This document shows positions 63,920 through 64,000 of a stretch of 64,000 nucleotides of DNA, piece after piece. Under the pieces are notes generated by a model, which ran no database searches, was not told the origin of the DNA, and saw only the letters and a list, made by a program, of their open reading frames with translations. The position numbers and the translations under genes were made by a program. How positions within the stretch are numbered: the stretch's first letter is position 1; the number at the start of each line of letters is the position of its first letter. The stretch spans positions 3,662,001 to 3,726,000 of the forward strand of contig NZ_CP107030.1 in NCBI RefSeq assembly GCF_027474825.1. The letters run 5' to 3'. The stretch comes from Maribacter halichondriae. Lineage in GTDB: Bacteria; Bacteroidota; Bacteroidia; Flavobacteriales; Flavobacteriaceae.

Positions 63920-64000
63920 TTAGCTTTTAGGTATGAGCTTATAAATCCCTTTTCCTTCAACAGCAACGTATATGAGTCCATCAGGTCCTTGTCTTACATC
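63920..64000 (-). CDS. C-terminal end of a PQQ-dependent sugar dehydrogenase-like protein
   Basis: Only the last 26 residues are in the window: DVRQGPDGLIYVAVEG and then KGIYKLIPKS. The DVRQGPDGLIY pattern is typical of the soluble glucose/sorbosone dehydrogenase-type propeller, and the end matches their usual C-terminus. The gene continues beyond 64000. The 228 bases between it and the cytochrome hold no gene but include CTTCGACTACGCTCAGCACA (63876-63895), a short repeat-like sequence. The call rests on a short stretch. Confidence 0.65.
   Translation of the reverse strand, partial: DVRQGPDGLIYVAVEGKGIYKLIPKS

Noticed and set aside
1..64000. tRNA, rRNA, CRISPR arrays, prophage or insertion sequences
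   Set aside because: No cloverleaf with a CCA-type end, rRNA-like stretch, spaced repeats, phage gene run or transposase was found on either strand.

Overview
The window comes from the chromosome of a marine-type Flavobacteriaceae bacterium (Bacteroidota). The evidence is the low-to-middling GC content, TANNTTTG-type promoters, frequent TTG starts, the gliding lipoprotein GldI, DUF5683/DUF3810/DUF4212 proteins, and the gene order parA-parB-DUF5683-dapB-lepB-WbqC-DUF6122 opposite mutL-rhomboid-rhomboid. The genus cannot be named from sequence alone. No rRNA, tRNA, CRISPR array, prophage or insertion sequence was seen.

Region 1 (1-17876) is the most interesting part. It is a compact carbon monoxide oxidation island. 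Molybdenum cofactor genes (moaC end, mobA, moeB-rhodanese, a TauE/SafE transporter; opposite them moaA, moeA and a small CPLC membrane protein) lie next to an XdhC-family gene, a cysteine desulfurase, a flavin oxidase, and a complete form I aerobic CO dehydrogenase operon coxM-S-L-G-D-E-F. CoxL carries the form I active-site motif AYRCSFR at residues 370-376, and the subunit order M-S-L is also that of form I. CoxF ends in a cysteine-rich YHS domain, which may be linked to copper insertion.

Region 2 (17964-30359) holds secreted or envelope hydrolases: a small cysteine-rich lipoprotein, an S9 peptidase, two related amidohydrolases (one with two domains), a DUF3810 membrane protein, the dipeptidase PepD, a cyclophilin-FKBP fusion, GldI and a DHH phosphoesterase. 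Region 3 (30586-49840) is mainly housekeeping: a PhoD-like phosphatase, ndk, DUF721, recF, ribH, mutL, two rhomboids, an EEP-family protein, lepB, dapB, parAB, a DivIC/FtsB protein, udk and an MFS pump.

Region 4 (49870-63288) joins acetate uptake and activation (acs, a sodium:solute symporter, DUF4212) to what reads as a complete peptidoglycan-sugar recovery set: anmK, nagZ, an AmpG-like MFS transporter, a GHL10 hydrolase, a NagB-PIG-L fusion, a DeoR regulator with repeated operator-like sites, and murQ. The window ends with a cytochrome c and the tail of a PQQ-type sugar dehydrogenase.

The sequence itself needs a warning. Thirteen genes carry small frameshifts, mostly single bases in homopolymers, and they include mutL, parB, dapB, ribH, moeA and coxM. 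This pattern points to consensus sequencing error rather than gene decay, so I give these genes as full-length spans. Three other things stand out: a family of about 160-bp hairpin elements with a shared central core, heptanucleotide tandem arrays that begin at stop codons, and TTTGCG-rich intergenic repeats.
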